A DNA stretch of 64,000 nucleotides. Origin: Bubalus kerabau (Eukaryota > Chordata > Mammalia > Artiodactyla > Bovidae). Positions 38,601 to 47,668 of the stretch are shown piece by piece (position 1 is the stretch's first letter; each line of letters opens with the position of its first letter). Under the pieces are notes generated by a model. It was given only the letters and a program-made list of their open reading frames with translations, had not been told where the DNA came from and made no database searches. Position numbers and translations under genes: made by a program. Location: contig NC_073645.1 in NCBI RefSeq assembly GCF_029407905.1, forward strand, positions 47,493,501 to 47,557,500, in the 5' to 3' direction.

Positions 38601-41600
38601 ATTCCAGCTTGTGCTTCTTCCAGCCCAGCATTTCTCATGATGTACTCTGCATAGAAGTTAAATAAGCAGGGTGACAATATACAGCCTTGACGTACTCCTT
38701 TTCCTATTTGGAACCAGTCTGTTGTCCCATGTCCAGTTCTAACTGTTGCTTCCTTACATGCATACAGGTTTCTCAAGAGGCCGGTCAGGTGGTCTGGTAT
38801 TCCCATCTCTTTCAGAATTTTCCACAGTTTATTGTGATCCACACAGTCAAAGGCTTTGGCATAGTCAATAAAGCAGAAATAGATGTTTTTCTGGAACTCT
38901 CTTGCTTTTTCCATGATCCAGCGGATGTTGGCAGTTTGATCTCTGGTTCCTCTGCCTTTTCTAAAACCAGCTTGAACATCTAGGATTCATTAAATGAGTA
39001 TATCAGTTTATTTATCCATTCTGTGATAGCTGAGCTTTGGGGTTGTTCTCGTTTGAGGCTGAAAAGTGAAAGTGAAGTCGCTCAGTCATGTTTGACTCTT
39101 TGCGACCCCGTGGACTGTAGCCCACCAGGCTCCTCCGTCCATGGGATTCTCCAGGCAAGAATACTGGAATGGGTTGCCATTTCCTTCTCCAGGGGATCTT
39201 CCTGACCCAGGGATCGAACCCAGGTCTCCTGCATCACAGGCAGACACTTTAACCTCTGAGCCACGAGGGGCTAATTAGAAACAATGCTATGAACAGTCTT
39301 GTACATGAATCCTGGTGCTCAAACCCATGTATTTCTGAGAATAATCTGAGGCCTGAGGTAGAGGTGCCTTCCTTCAGAGGGTGACTTGCTTCTGCCAGGA
39401 GTCTTGTGCCTATATAGTTTCTCAGGGATTTTTTTTAAAAATGGTTTTGTTGTTTTCCCTTCCTTAGCACCAAGGCAGCTTACCTTGCAGTCCCTTGGGT
39501 GTGGATTTGCTTCTGGGTTGCCTTTATCCTGAGAATATTGTCCTTTGAGGCCCAGCTTAACCGGGAGAGGGTTTTTCTCTCCGCTCTGAGCTGGCCCTAG
39601 ACTCTTTCACTTGCCTCAGGGGGGCCCCAACCTAAACTTACATTTGTCCAGGTGGCCTAATATCCTCACGGCAGATGCCAGCATGAGAGGGTTCTGGGCA
39701 GCTCCCTGGCTCTGGGACAGCTGGACACCTGCACACAGAAGGCTGGAGCTGGCCTTCCTCCTCACGTGACACAAAGACCGATGAAACAGACGCAGATTTG
39801 AGAGCTAGAGCCCTGGGACTGAACAAAACGCTGAAAAGCATGTAGTTATTCAGAGATTTGGTGATGTAGTTGCTGTGAAGCCCAAGCCTTAGGATTTATT
39901 TTATTTTTGGTTCTAGGTTGGTGATGAGCAGCTTAGGAAGCAGCACCGGGTGCTGGCAGACCTTCATTACAGCAAAGCTGGAAAGCTTTTTCAGCTTCTG
40001 AAAGACGCTCCGTGTGAACTCCTTAGAGTACAGTTAGAAAGAGTAGCCTTTGCAGAATTTCAGATGACCAGTAAGTCTTCTTTATTTCTCAGATTTGTAT
40101 GCATTGGCTTAGTGTTGGATTGTCTTAGAGTGAGGCAGACCTGTGGATCACTCTTGGATGTAAGTAATGCTGTCTTCTTTTGAATTTGCCCGTCGTTAAT
40201 GTCTTTGGGTAGGGACGTTTTTTTGAAATGCTTTTTAAAACATAAATGTGTTAGATTATGTTTAATGACTAGAAACACTGGAATACAGCCCAGGGTTTCT
40301 TATTTGAAAAAAAAAAAAAAAATTGTGACAAGTTACTTTAGACAAAGATTTTAATCATCATGAACAAGGTGGGAGTGGAGATGCGGTGGTGGAGGTGTGG
40401 TGGCCTCACTGAATCTGTCTGCACGGTAACCACAGAGCCTGACAAGGTGAAGCTGAGGCGGGAGGGTAGGGAGGGGTCAAGGGAGACGTTTTATTCTGTC
40501 ATTTTCCTCAGCTTGGAGTGGTCTGGCTCTCCACCACCGAATGTTTTTTTCTAAACTCACTTCTCTACCTTGTTCAGCTGTTCCCTTTCTGCAGAAGCAT
40601 CTTGCGAGAAGTTATCTCTTGTCTGGTAAAGAAACAGACATTTATTTGAAGTACAGCAATTATACTGGTTTCAGTTATTTTCTTCTATAAAATTAAAATG
40701 AATTTAATGTGTACCTGTTTATACAGTGTCTCTGGAAGGATGGACATGAAACTGATGGCACTGTCTCTTCTGGGGAGAAGGCAGGGTGGCCGGCAGGGCG
40801 GCCCACTTGAACGTTACACATTTTGAGAATGTATTGCCTACTCAAAACAGTTTTTAGGAATGCCTTTTACTAGGGGGACTTCCGGGCAGTCCAGTGGATA
40901 AGACTTCACCTTCCAGTGCCCGTGCAGAGGTGCAGATTCAGTCCCTGGTCGGGGAGTTAAGATTGCACATGCCTTACAGCCAAAGAAAGCAAAACATAAA
41001 ACAGAAGCCATATTGTAACAAATTCAATAACGACTTTAAAAATGGTCCACATCAAAAAGATCTTAAAAAAAAAAAAAAAAGGAAGAAATACCTTTTACTA
41101 AAAGCATCTTTTTAAATTTTTGGCAGCATATGCATAGTTGAATGTCAAGTAGCTCTTTCTGGGGGTGATCTAGGGCGGTCTTCTTTTCTAGTTTGCATCT
41201 TTGAATTTTCCATGTTTGAATTCCTTAGAATGAGCACGATTCATTTCTATTTTTTAAAAAAAGTAGATACTAGGAACAAATTTGCTATGATGATAAGTAT
41301 GGTTAATTCCTTCTTAAAAAAATGTTTACTATTATTGAGTATGAAGCCAGATAGTGAGGCAAGAAAACAATGATTGTTTATTGCTTTCTCTAGTTCTACT
41401 GTTTTCTCTAGGGATAATTACTAAACAGAAGTTGGATTTAGAAGATTTCTTGGCATTTTCATGAGCTACCTTCACAGTGTTTGAAAATCAGAATTTTCAT
41501 TAACACATTGGATGAGTTTCTCTATGTTTAAAGGAACGATCATTTTGTGTTTGCCACTCTAGGTCAGAATAGCAATGTTGGGAAATTAAAAACGCTATCT

Positions 41601-44463
41601 GGGGCCCTTGATATAATGGTGAGAACTAAGCATGCGTTCCAGCTTATCAGAAAGGAGCTTGTGGAGGAATTTGAACAGGTAAATGGAAAAAAAGATTTAT
41701 CAGTTTTTTATGTATCTTAAAGTAAATGCTACATGGTGAGTATGTACAGTGGGCATACGCATGCATGTGTGTGTATAGTGTATATGTATCAGTTCACTCG
41801 CTTAGTCGTGTCCAACTCTTTGCGACCCCATGAACTGCAGCACGCCAGGCCTTCCTGTCCATCACCAACTCCGGAAGTCCACCCAAACCCATGTCCAGTG
41901 AGTCGGTGATGCCATCCAACCATCCCATCCCCTGTCATCCCCCTCTCCTCCTGCCCTCAATCCCTCCCAGCATCAGTGTCTCCCCAAATGAGCCAGCTCT
42001 TCGCACCAGGTGGCCAAAGCACTGGAGCTTCAGCCCCAACATCAGTCCCTCCAATGAACACCCAGGACCGATCTCCTGTAGGATGGACCGGTTGGATCTC
42101 CCTGCGGTCTAAGGGACCCCCAAGAGTCCTCTCCAACTCCACAGCTCAAAAGCATCAACCCTTCTGCGCTCAGCCCTCTCTACAGTCCAACTCTCACATC
42201 CATACACGACCACTGGAAAAACCATAGCCCTGACTAGATGGACCCCTGCCGGCAAAGCAATGTCTCTGCTTTTCAATATGCTCTATAGGTTGGCCACAAC
42301 TTTCCTTCCAAGGAGCAAGCGTGTCCTAATTTCATGGCTGCAATCACCATCTGCAGTGACCCTGCAGCCCAGAAAGAAAAACAAAGTCAGCCACTGTGTC
42401 CACTGTTTCCCCATCCACCTGCCACGAAGCAATGGGACTGGATGCCATGATCCCAGCTTTCTGAATGTTGAGCTTCAAGCCAACTTTTCCACTCTCCTCT
42501 TTCACCTCCATCAAGAGGCTCCCCAGTTCTTCACTTTCTGCCATAAGGGTGGTGTCATCTGCATATCTGAGGTCGTTAATATTTCTCCCAGCAATCTTGA
42601 TTCCAGCCTGTGCTTCCTCCAGCCCAGCACTTCTCATGATGTACTCTGCATATAAGTCAAATAAACAGTGTGACCATATACAGCCTTGACATACTTCTTT
42701 TCCTATTTGGAACCAGTCTGTTGTTCCATGTCCACTTCTAACTGTTGCTTCCTGACCTGCATACAGGTTTCTCAAGAGGCAGGTCAGGTGGTCTGGCATT
42801 CCCATCTCTTTCAGAATTTTCCACATGTATACAAATATATAAATATATATGCTTTGCATGGGACTTCCCTGGTGGCTTAGATGGTAAAGAATCCACCTGC
42901 AATGCAGGAGACCCAGGTTTGATCTCTGGGTTGGGAAGACCCCTGGAAAAGGGAATGGCAACCCACTCCAGTATTCTTGCCTGGGGAATTCCATGGACAG
43001 AGGAGCCTGGCAGGATACAGTCCATGGGGTCACAAAGAGTTGGACACAATGGAGCGACTAACACTTGCATAAAAACACATTAACAGTAATTTATTTTATT
43101 TTTTTGGTGGAATTATTAAGCATTTCTTTAACTTCCAAGTGTATCTTATATTTTAAAATTGTTTCTTTAAATAACCACATAGACCTTGGTTAATAATAAG
43201 ACCCTGGGAATAAAGAGGAAAAAAAGGTCTGTATCGATTTCCACTAAACTGCCTGCAGCTGAACGGTGAGTGGGCTTACGCCAGCTCCCTGGGATGGCCT
43301 TTCAGTTCTCCCGGCATCCATGTGTTCGTGCTGCCTTCTCTGTGGCTGAAAGCTTCCCTGAGTTCCCATGGCGCTTCCATCCTGCGAACTTCCAGGTTCT
43401 GGTTCTCAAACCACACAGGACCGGTTTCCATCTGTTCCTTGAGCATGTGGTGTTGGAAAGTCCGGAGGGCTTCGTTCAGGCTTAGTTTCTTCTACATAAG
43501 TGCCGTTTAGGGTTGAGACAGTTTTTTCATGTGGTTTGGTCTGTCTGAATGTTCTCACAGGAGGGAGGCAGAGAAGGCCAAGACAAGGCGGCCAACAGGG
43601 CTGTCCCTGGACAAAAATCCTCTTGATTTGCTCTTTGTTTTTGGTTAAAACGTTTGCTGGATTATTCAGACTGTGGGTCCACCACTTCAGTATGAAGCAG
43701 TAACTGTGGGGTGACTGAGCTGAAATCACTTTTTGTTGTCTTTAGCCTAAGAGTGAAGAGACCCCTCCAGCCGCTGATTCTTCTCCTAGTCTTAATCGAG
43801 AAGAAGTGACAAAACTGCTCAGTATATTTGAATCTCGCTTGTCATTCCTTCTCCTTCAGTCCATCAAGCTGCTATCTTCAGCTAAGAAGAGAACAAGGTA
43901 AAGTAAATGACTCGTGGAAGTTTCTTTCCCCGCACCTTACCCAGATACTCGTATACCAGCCCAGCTTTCCCTCAGGAGAGAGTGGATTCCATGAAGGCTG
44001 GGAATCCGGGTCTGTTTTGTTCATGACCAGGAGCAGTTTCTGGTACATGGTAGACACTCGACTGTTTATGAAAAGAATAATCATTGGCTTTAATTGATGT
44101 TTTGAAATAAGTGTTAAAAACAGGCCCATGAACAGTCGATTTGGGAAAGCAGGTATGAAGTCGGCATTAATAGGACCCCTGCCTCCATGAAAAGTGACGA
44201 CAGGGCTGTCGGTGTGTAGTTTTGGGGTCTTTTACTGTTCTTGGTGGGCATCACTGTTTTCTTCATGTCTTGCTCTTTTTTTTTTTTTATCCAGTAGTAT
44301 CCTTGATGAAGACATAGTCCTTAAAACCAACAAGCAGGTTTACTCCCAGCTCCTGAGAGCCACTGCGAACAAAAACGCCTCTCTCTTGGAAAGAGTCGAC
44401 CTCCTCATCCATTTGCTGGACCAGCTGGCTCGCGGCGCAGGCAGCAGTGCCGCCCTCCAGTGA
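11524..44463 (+). CDS. EDRF1: EDRF1, erythroid differentiation regulatory factor 1, complete 25-exon coding region
   Basis: The joined exons give 3,714 coding bases, 1,237 residues plus stop, against about 1,238 for the human protein as I remember it, with near-identity along its length. All 24 introns are GT-AG and all phases agree. The family is a nuclear factor linked to erythroid differentiation, reported to act on GATA1 activity and globin expression. Visible landmarks are an Ala/Gly-rich N-terminus (1-20), a basic NLS-like run (about 188-196), a Ser-rich linker (about 225-265), an acidic Glu/Asp/Ser cluster (about 515-560), and helical TPR-like segments (around 680-725 and 880-990). The start at 11,524 has G at -3 and +4 and matches the conserved N-terminus. 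The frame is also open upstream to an ATG at 11,260. Introns carry many SINEs and BovB copies but no exon is damaged. The identification is secure; the molecular function is known only from the family. Confidence 0.97.
11745..11966. repeat. Three-copy tandem repeat, 74-base unit, EDRF1 intron 1
   Basis: The landmark GAGGAA recurs at 11,761, 11,835 and 11,909, giving a 74-base period. Each unit carries AAAGTCCGTGTGCCT and ACCATG(C/T)AAGTC. It begins about 115 bases after the exon 1 donor. Confidence 0.9.
12052..12413 (-). mobile_element. BovB 3' end fragment
   Basis: Minus-orientation 3' end (AGTTC tail, CTCAGTCGTGTCCGACTC, then the conserved 3' region), about 360 bases, in EDRF1 intron 1. 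Confidence 0.88.
13122..13330 (+). CDS. EDRF1: EDRF1 coding exon 2
   Basis: Residues 37-106, from GSALFLGGNEVKSR to KSKPFS, with Ser106 split across the intron. Acceptor ATCAG, donor GTAGAT. Confidence 0.95.
14170..14370 (+). repeat. MIR SINE (ancient)
   Basis: Diverged match to the MIR core (GAGGCTTGGAAAGGTTAAG and CTTGCCTAGCCCATGTGG), in EDRF1 intron 2. Confidence 0.65.
14815..15085 (-). repeat. L1 3' end fragment
   Basis: Matches the bovine L1 3' UTR on the minus strand (CTTGTGCTATACAGTAGGAC; TTGTTTATCCATCCTGTATA). Confidence 0.75.
15276..15342 (+). CDS. EDRF1: EDRF1 coding exon 3
   Basis: Residues 106-128 (FGMAYDFIDSVGNDVDVVSD), a short 67-base exon with donor GTAAGT. An L1 3' end lies about 200 bases upstream in the intron. 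Confidence 0.95.
15955..16080 (+). CDS. EDRF1: EDRF1 coding exon 4
   Basis: Residues 129-170 (NIKKLLKIPYSKSHVSMAVH onward), 42 codons, phase 0 at both ends. Donor GTAATT is weaker than most in this gene. Confidence 0.95.
16548..16760 (-). repeat. Bov-tA SINE
   Basis: Complete minus-orientation copy in EDRF1 intron 4, preceded by a short GGT repeat. Confidence 0.85.
17148..17272 (+). CDS. EDRF1: EDRF1 coding exon 5
   Basis: Residues 171-212. Contains the basic stretch KWQRKKKSK, the best nuclear-localisation candidate in the protein. Acceptor ACCAG, donor GTACTT. Confidence 0.95.
17511..17667 (+). CDS. EDRF1: EDRF1 coding exon 6
   Basis: Residues 212-264. A low-complexity Ser/Asp/Gln-rich linker (QQESSSSDQTNDSDGASWP), likely disordered. 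The frame stays open for about 240 bases past the donor GTTAGA, but homology ends at SSQ, so the intron call stands. Confidence 0.94.
18738..18862 (+). mobile_element. BovB 3' end fragment (diverged)
   Basis: About 125 bases with GACAGCATCACCGACTCAAT and the terminal GACATGACTTAGCGACTG; more diverged than the other copies. Confidence 0.7.
19105..19325 (+). repeat. MIR SINE (ancient)
   Basis: Contains the MIR-like GGTCACACAGCTGGTGAAG and the preceding AATAAGTAAATAAAGCTC region in the expected order. Confidence 0.7.
20631..20732 (+). CDS. EDRF1: EDRF1 coding exon 7
   Basis: Residues 265-298 (GSEPLEPSYIVGHVASAPKE onward), 34 codons, phase 0 at both ends, so skipping it would keep the frame. 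Confidence 0.95.
21002..21123 (+). CDS. EDRF1: EDRF1 coding exon 8
   Basis: Residues 299-339, including the highly conserved run NILWTFEDIHMLVGSNMPIF. The acceptor is an A-rich AAAG, weak compared with other exons. Donor GTAACT. Confidence 0.95.
21842..21953 (+). CDS. EDRF1: EDRF1 coding exon 9
   Basis: Residues 339-376 (DNNKPINVLTGIDYWLDNLI onward). Acceptor TTTAG, donor GTAAGC. Confidence 0.95.
23072..23219 (+). CDS. EDRF1: EDRF1 coding exon 10
   Basis: Residues 377-426 (KYEMIKTEEIPNLENSNFST onward). Acceptor TATAG, donor GTAAGC. Confidence 0.95.
23309..23417 (+). CDS. EDRF1: EDRF1 coding exon 11
   Basis: Residues 426-462 (SGSDIVKLYDLTTLCEETED onward). Strong pyrimidine tract before the acceptor; donor GTGAGT. 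Confidence 0.95.
23712..23823 (+). CDS. EDRF1: EDRF1 coding exon 12
   Basis: Residues 462-499 (VACNMMMKKNQNKKHYGTVR onward). Lys/Asn-rich start, then a helical Leu-rich stretch. Donor GTAAGA. Confidence 0.95.
25050..25310 (+). CDS. EDRF1: EDRF1 coding exon 13 (acidic region)
   Basis: Residues 500-586, the largest coding exon at 261 bases. Contains the acidic cluster ESYSEEEEEMPDSDENGSYS. Phase 0 at both ends; donor GTAAGC. Confidence 0.95.
26040..26345. repeat. Probable L2 LINE 3' end
   Basis: Ancient-looking segment with CTTCCCTGACTGCTCTAGAT and GTACCTGAAATTC, characteristic of the L2 3' end. In EDRF1 intron 13. Confidence 0.5.
26398..26600 (-). repeat. Bov-tA SINE
   Basis: Minus-orientation copy in EDRF1 intron 13. 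Confidence 0.85.
26930..27120 (-). repeat. MIR-like ancient SINE
   Basis: Diverged segment with the order expected of a minus-strand MIR (GGGCTTGAACACAGCACCTA; TCTGTATAATGAGAGCGGTA). Confidence 0.5.
27591..27662 (+). CDS. EDRF1: EDRF1 coding exon 14
   Basis: Residues 587-610 (PSCAFPVCHDTEERCRLVLS onward), 24 codons, phase 0 at both ends. Donor GTAAGT. Confidence 0.95.
27725..27853 (-). repeat. Bov-A2 SINE monomer
   Basis: (CTG)n tail, TCACTTCAGTCGTGTCCGAC, ending at GTTGCCATTGCCTTCTC. Begins 63 bases after the EDRF1 exon 14 donor. Confidence 0.85.
27888..27990 (-). repeat. L1 3' end fragment
   Basis: Bovine L1 3' UTR-like (GTTGTGCTAGTTTCTGCTGT, ACAGCCAAGTGAGTCAGC). Confidence 0.6.
28183..28333 (+). 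CDS. EDRF1: EDRF1 coding exon 15
   Basis: Residues 611-661 (GLKSVDSSIKKESDLPAADP onward). Acceptor AAAG after a T-run; donor GTAAGT. Confidence 0.95.
28655..28870 (-). repeat. MIR SINE (ancient)
   Basis: Diverged minus-orientation MIR-like text (GGGCAGGTCATTTGACTTTG; GTATGGATTAAGTGAGTTAG). Confidence 0.6.
29717..30011 (+). repeat. Bov-A2 dimeric SINE with target-site duplication
   Basis: Element at 29,726-30,002 with (CAG)n tail, flanked by GGAAGGTGA at 29,717-29,725 and 30,003-30,011. EDRF1 intron 15. Confidence 0.9.
30330..30518 (+). CDS. EDRF1: EDRF1 coding exon 16 (TPR-like)
   Basis: Residues 661-724. Includes AAMSLQKYGRALRYIKLALQ, which has the small/aromatic/alanine spacing of a tetratricopeptide helix pair. 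Donor GTAAGT. Confidence 0.95.
30774..30974 (+). CDS. EDRF1: EDRF1 coding exon 17
   Basis: Residues 724-791, beginning TYCCLCTNMLSEVLLFLSQY, helical and Cys-rich at its start. Acceptor ATAG, donor GTATGC. Confidence 0.95.
31910..32010 (+). repeat. Bov-tA SINE fragment
   Basis: Head region only (GGCTTCCCTCCTGGCTAAAT through CTGGAGAAGGAAATG). Confidence 0.75.
32401..32619 (+). CDS. EDRF1: EDRF1 coding exon 18
   Basis: Residues 791-864 (FAWATDLSTDLESQLSVSCK onward). Strong pyrimidine tract; donor GTGAGT. Confidence 0.95.
33835..34052 (+). repeat. L1 3' end with A-tail
   Basis: Typical bovine L1 3' terminus (CTGTATAGCATAGGGATATA; CTGTACTCCAATACAAGATA) ending in an A-run. It splits an older interspersed repeat resumed after 34,060. 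Confidence 0.75.
34253..34472 (+). repeat. Bov-tA SINE
   Basis: Plus-orientation copy with head GGACCTCCCGGGTGGCTGGG and the usual AACTTAGAAACCGAACAGCA end. EDRF1 intron 18. Confidence 0.8.
34532..34727. repeat. Minisatellite, about 20-base unit, EDRF1 intron 18
   Basis: About nine to ten copies of a unit close to GGTGTGAAGAGAATATAACA, with variants (GCTGTGATGAGAATATAACA) and shortened units. It ends about 135 bases before the exon 19 acceptor. Confidence 0.9.
34863..35086 (+). CDS. EDRF1: EDRF1 coding exon 19
   Basis: Residues 864-938 (TVSTAEQQLWKKSFSCFEKG onward), part of the TPR-like C-terminal half. The acceptor is GGCAAAG after a T-rich tract; a 20-base minisatellite ends about 135 bases upstream. 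Confidence 0.95.
35318..35530 (+). repeat. Bov-tA SINE
   Basis: Plus-orientation copy ending GTTGGACACGACTTAGGGAC, in EDRF1 intron 19. Confidence 0.8.
36648..36806 (+). CDS. EDRF1: EDRF1 coding exon 20
   Basis: Residues 939-991 (AVDYYLKALRSLGTRDIHPA onward), 53 codons, phase 0 at both ends. YYLKALRSLG is TPR-like. Confidence 0.95.
36984..37133 (+). CDS. EDRF1: EDRF1 coding exon 21
   Basis: Residues 992-1041 (IEKEVSEAMMKSLKYCDVDS onward), 50 codons, phase 0 at both ends. The acceptor follows an A-run rather than a pyrimidine tract next to the AG. The intron before it is only 177 bases. Confidence 0.94.
37810..38985 (-). mobile_element. BovB (RTE) LINE, 5'-truncated copy 2
   Basis: About 1.2 kb in EDRF1 intron 21, opposite to the gene. 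The - strand has reverse-transcriptase text (FCFIDYAKAFDCVDHNKLWK) but the YADD motif region carries the same 15-base in-frame deletion as copy 1. It lies inside what looks like an older L1 fragment (text at 37,690-37,809 and 38,990-39,330). Confidence 0.9.
39068..39272 (-). repeat. Bov-tA SINE
   Basis: Minus-orientation copy close to the BovB copy 2, ending GAGCCACGAGGGGC. Confidence 0.85.
39917..40070 (+). CDS. EDRF1: EDRF1 coding exon 22
   Basis: Residues 1042-1093 (VGDEQLRKQHRVLADLHYSK onward). Acceptor CTAG, donor GTAAGT. The preceding intron has gained a BovB copy and a Bov-tA. Confidence 0.95.
40872..41085 (+). repeat. tRNA-derived SINE (CHR-2/ART2-like) with A-tail
   Basis: GGGGACTTCCGGGCAGTCCA head, B-box-like GATTCAGTCCCTGGTCGGGG, and a terminal A-run at 41,067-41,081. 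EDRF1 intron 22. Confidence 0.75.
41563..41678 (+). CDS. EDRF1: EDRF1 coding exon 23
   Basis: Residues 1093-1131 (QNSNVGKLKTLSGALDIMVR onward). Acceptor CTCTAG, donor GTAAAT. Confidence 0.95.
41788..42828 (-). mobile_element. BovB (RTE) LINE, 5'-truncated copy 3
   Basis: About 1.04 kb in EDRF1 intron 23, opposite to the gene. Unlike copies 1 and 2, its - strand retains the RT active-site context NDLRYADDTTLMAE. Base substitutions differ enough from the others to suggest another subfamily. Truncated and non-functional. Confidence 0.9.
42858..43066 (+). repeat. Bov-tA SINE
   Basis: Plus-orientation copy beginning GGGACTTCCCTGGTGGCTTA, 30 bases from the BovB copy 3. Confidence 0.85.
43746..43897 (+). 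CDS. EDRF1: EDRF1 coding exon 24
   Basis: Residues 1132-1182. The start (PKSEETPPAADSSPSLNREE) differs from human more than the rest of the protein. Donor GTAAAG. Confidence 0.94.
44295..44463 (+). CDS. EDRF1: EDRF1 coding exon 25 (terminal)
   Basis: Residues 1182-1237 and TGA stop at 44,461-44,463. Ends ...RGAGSSAALQ. This end has several differences from human, as is usual for the C-terminus of this family. Confidence 0.95.
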
Positions 44464-45160
44464 CGCCCGCCTGGGCCGCGTCCACAGCGGTGCTGCCGGT
44501 GCCTTCTGCACTCGGGTGCTGGCGTTTCCATTCGGTGCTCCGTGCCACTAAATGTGAGGGAAAGACCCACTTAAAACAGGCACAGCGGTGGAAACACAGA
44601 GTTCTCGTTTCTCACGACAAACAGCCGTGTGCAGAGTTCTCTGGCTTCTTCGTCAGAGGCGCCAACATCACAGTCAGACTTGGAGCTCCCGCGCTCGTTT
44701 CTTTGAGAAGTACGTGGTACCTCAGTATTAGTAGACTTGCTGTGAGGCAGTTAACACTTTTAAATATTTTTGAAGTATGTTAAGCTACGTGGGTTTAAGA
44801 GATAGTTATCTTGGAGAAATGTTGCTTTGGTGAAGGGAACTTCTATCCAAATGATCGCAGTGGTTCAGGTGGGTTAAAGAAACTTCCGGTGCATCCACAG
44901 TGTTTCCTTCTCAGTCGCACAGAAAAGCCTACCCTTTTCAAGCTATAGTACAGGGTTTTTCCAAGACCAGCCATTGTGCAAGTCTGTCTTTAGTGCATGT
45001 TCTGAACAGATCTGCTTCTCTTTGACTTTGTGTGACAGTTGATCAAGGATAGGCACCTCCCCCCTTCCCCCACCCCCCTTTTTGTTTTTCATTTTAAACT
45101 TGAAACTGTGAATAAGGTTAAGAAAACTATTTTGAATAAATAAATTATTTATTTAAAATG
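44464..45160 (+). other. EDRF1: EDRF1 3' UTR
   Basis: Non-coding tail of about 690 bases with no interspersed repeat I recognise, running to a canonical AATAAA. Cleavage is expected 10-30 bases after it. Confidence 0.8.
45135..45140 (+). terminator. EDRF1 polyadenylation signal AATAAA
   Basis: Canonical hexamer, with GT-rich sequence (TGTCTTTGTAG) about 20 bases downstream. It is the first AATAAA I see after the EDRF1 stop codon. Confidence 0.8.
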
Positions 45161-45698
45161 TCTTTGTAGTTTTCCATTTCACATTCTTCACACTGAGTTT
45201 TGATTTGAACTGGTTTACTTAATACATTTTACAAAGTGACGATTAAAACATTAATAATAAGTAAAATTTCTGCGACCCCCTGAATTCTCACTAGAATATT
45301 ACACTCATTACTTGCTGCTACGTGGCTCTTGTCCAGTGGCTTACAACACACTCTGTTTTTTCCACTGCCTGGAGTATGCAAGGCTGTCCTTGTCATGGTT
45401 AACTGACCTCGGCTTCGAGAGAGGACGTGATGCAGAAGTCAGGCATGTGCTCCTTCCCGTGGGGCTGACGGTCTGCATTTATGTGCATGATGCCCCTGTA
45501 GATGAGAGCTTGCCCAGCCGTCTCTGCTGGCCTGGCCCGAGGGCAGGAGGAAGTGCTGCTGCCAACAACCCTCCCCCACCACCCCGAGCAGCACCCGCGA
45601 GTGAGTCTCACCGCGCTGCCCCTCCGCTCACCAGCCACACCCTCTGAAGAAATCCGAACTGAGCTAGAAAATTGTCAGGAATAAACTTGTGTCTAGGG
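45161..45698. other. Intergenic, no gene seen
   Basis: A 111-codon + frame at 45,312-45,647 shows no recognisable product and includes a GC-rich patch; I see no splice or coding support. Confidence 0.5.
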
Positions 45699-46002
45699 CT
45701 TCCCCGATAGCTCAGTTGGTAAAGAATCCGCCTGCAGTGCAGGAGACCCTGGATTGATTCCTGGGTCAGGAAGATCCACTGGAGAAGGGATAGGCTACCC
45801 ACTCCAGTATTCTTGGGCTTCCTCTGTGGCTCTGCTGGTAAAAGAACCTGCCTGCAATGTAGGAGACCTGGGTTCGATCCCTGGGTTGGGAAGGTCCCCT
45901 GAAGAAGGGAAAGGCTACCCACTCTAGTATTCTGGCCTGGAGGATTCCATGGACTGTAAAGGCCATGGGGTCGCAAAGTCAGAAACGACTGAGTGACTTT
46001 CA
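45699..46002 (+). repeat. Two tandem Bov-tA SINEs
   Basis: A first copy (about 45,699-45,812) runs directly into a second (about 45,815-46,002), both plus. Confidence 0.85.
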
Positions 46003-46137
46003 AGCTGAATTTTTATAGACTGCTTTTTCATACACCGAGACTTCCAGGTGTTTCACTGGTGAGTTGACATCGCTCATAACTTGGTAGAATTATCACTTGC
46101 TGTTTTTCCACTTCCTTGTAATTATTGCGGTTGTATT

Positions 46138-46390
46138 TATTTTTGGCCGTGCTGGGCCTTCGTTGCTGCAGAACATTTTCTCTAGTTTCTGTACTCGGGC
46201 TTCTCGTTGCAGTGGCTTCTCGTGTTGCAGAGCACGGGCTCTAGGGCTCCTGGGCTCTAGAGCACAGGCTTAATAGCTCTAGGGGCTTAGTTGGCCTGAG
46301 GCATGTGCAAAATTCCCAGCAGGGATTGAACCCATGTCTCCTGCGTGGGCAGGCAGATTCTTAGCCCCTGGGTTACCAGGGAAGCTCCCT
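46138..46390 (-). repeat. tRNA-derived SINE (CHR-2/ART2-like)
   Basis: GGCCGTGCTGGGCCTTCGTT head and CACGGGCTCTAGGG middle, ending GGTTACCAGGGAAGCTCC. Confidence 0.75.
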
Positions 46391-46624
46391 TGTAGTTACT
46401 TAGTTTGCGTTGTCCTTGGGACAGATTTACACATCAGTTTTTCAAAAATGAATTATTGAAGCATTGAAAATTTGGCCTAAATTGTAAAGCAGTTGTTCAA
46501 AATCTACAACGTCTCATATCAGGACAGCTGTCACTCTTGTCTCCCCCGGTGATAAGCACACACACGGAATAAGACTCTGTTAATTAACCCTGGACACATC
46601 CTTTGATTATATCTAATTTGGGGG

Positions 46625-46832
46625 TTAATGAGTTCCCAGGTGGCACGGTGGTAAAGAACATACCTGCAGTGCAGGAGACTTAGGTTCATTCCTTGGGTCA
46701 AGAAGATCCCCTGGGGAAGAGAATGGCTACCCACTCCAGTATTGCCTGGGAAATCCAATGGACAGAGGAGGGCTGGCGGGCTGTAGTCCATCAAGTCACA
46801 AAAGAGTTGGACACAACTGAGTGACGAGCATA
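46625..46832 (+). repeat. Bov-tA SINE
   Basis: Plus-orientation copy starting AGTTCCCAGGTGGCACGGTG. Confidence 0.85.
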
Positions 46833-47445
46833 CCCACACACACAGAATCATTTCCATGTCCTTGGGTTTCAGGGCGTGAGTGGCATCTCCCATGATTGAA
46901 CCCATGGCCATGGCTGCCTTCTGTCTCCCCATGAAATCAGGGCCAGTGTGGGTGAAGGGACAAGATGGTGAGTGTTGGGAACATGGCTACAGAGCCCTAG
47001 ACAAAGTGGAAGGCAGACGGATTCCTCAGGATGCTTTTCTTTAACCTTTAGTAAAATGACTTGTTGAATTATGTTTTCTACCTGAGAAATTGGATTTTCC
47101 AATCAAGTAATTTAACAGCTCACATAATGCTTTTCCCATTGAGTTTTAAGGAGCCATATTTGTTTCAGTTAGTAAAAATCTGGTTTGTTTTCTTTGTAAA
47201 ATAAATCAGACTTATTCTCCTAGAAACCCTCTGTCTCTCCATTTGCCTGTTTTTCTCCTTACGAGTTCAGGTTGGAGGGGTCGACGTCACAAACGTCAAG
47301 CCACTTACTCTGAGACAGAAGTAAGCCATTTGAAGGGAATCAGGAATCTGTTTTCTGTCCTCAACTTTTCAGTAAGTGTTGCTTTCGAGGAAGAAGACTG
47401 GTGAGTCTTGCAGGAGTAGTCCTCTGAGGTTTTGTGGCTCTATTC

Positions 47446-47668
47446 CTTGACTCATTGGAAAAGACTCTGATGCTGGGGGGATTGGGGGCAGGAGGAGAAG
47501 GGGACGACAGAGGATGAGATGGCTGAATGGCATCACTGACTCGATGGACGTGAGTTTGAGTGAACTCCGGGAGTTGGTGATGGACAGGGAGGCCTGGCGT
47601 GCTGCGATTCACGGGGTCGCAAAGAGTCGGACATGACTGAGCGACTGATCTGATCTGATCGGATTCCT
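47446..47668 (+). mobile_element. BovB 3' end fragment
   Basis: Plus-orientation, ending GGACATGACTGAGCGACTG and then a GATCT repeat. Confidence 0.85.
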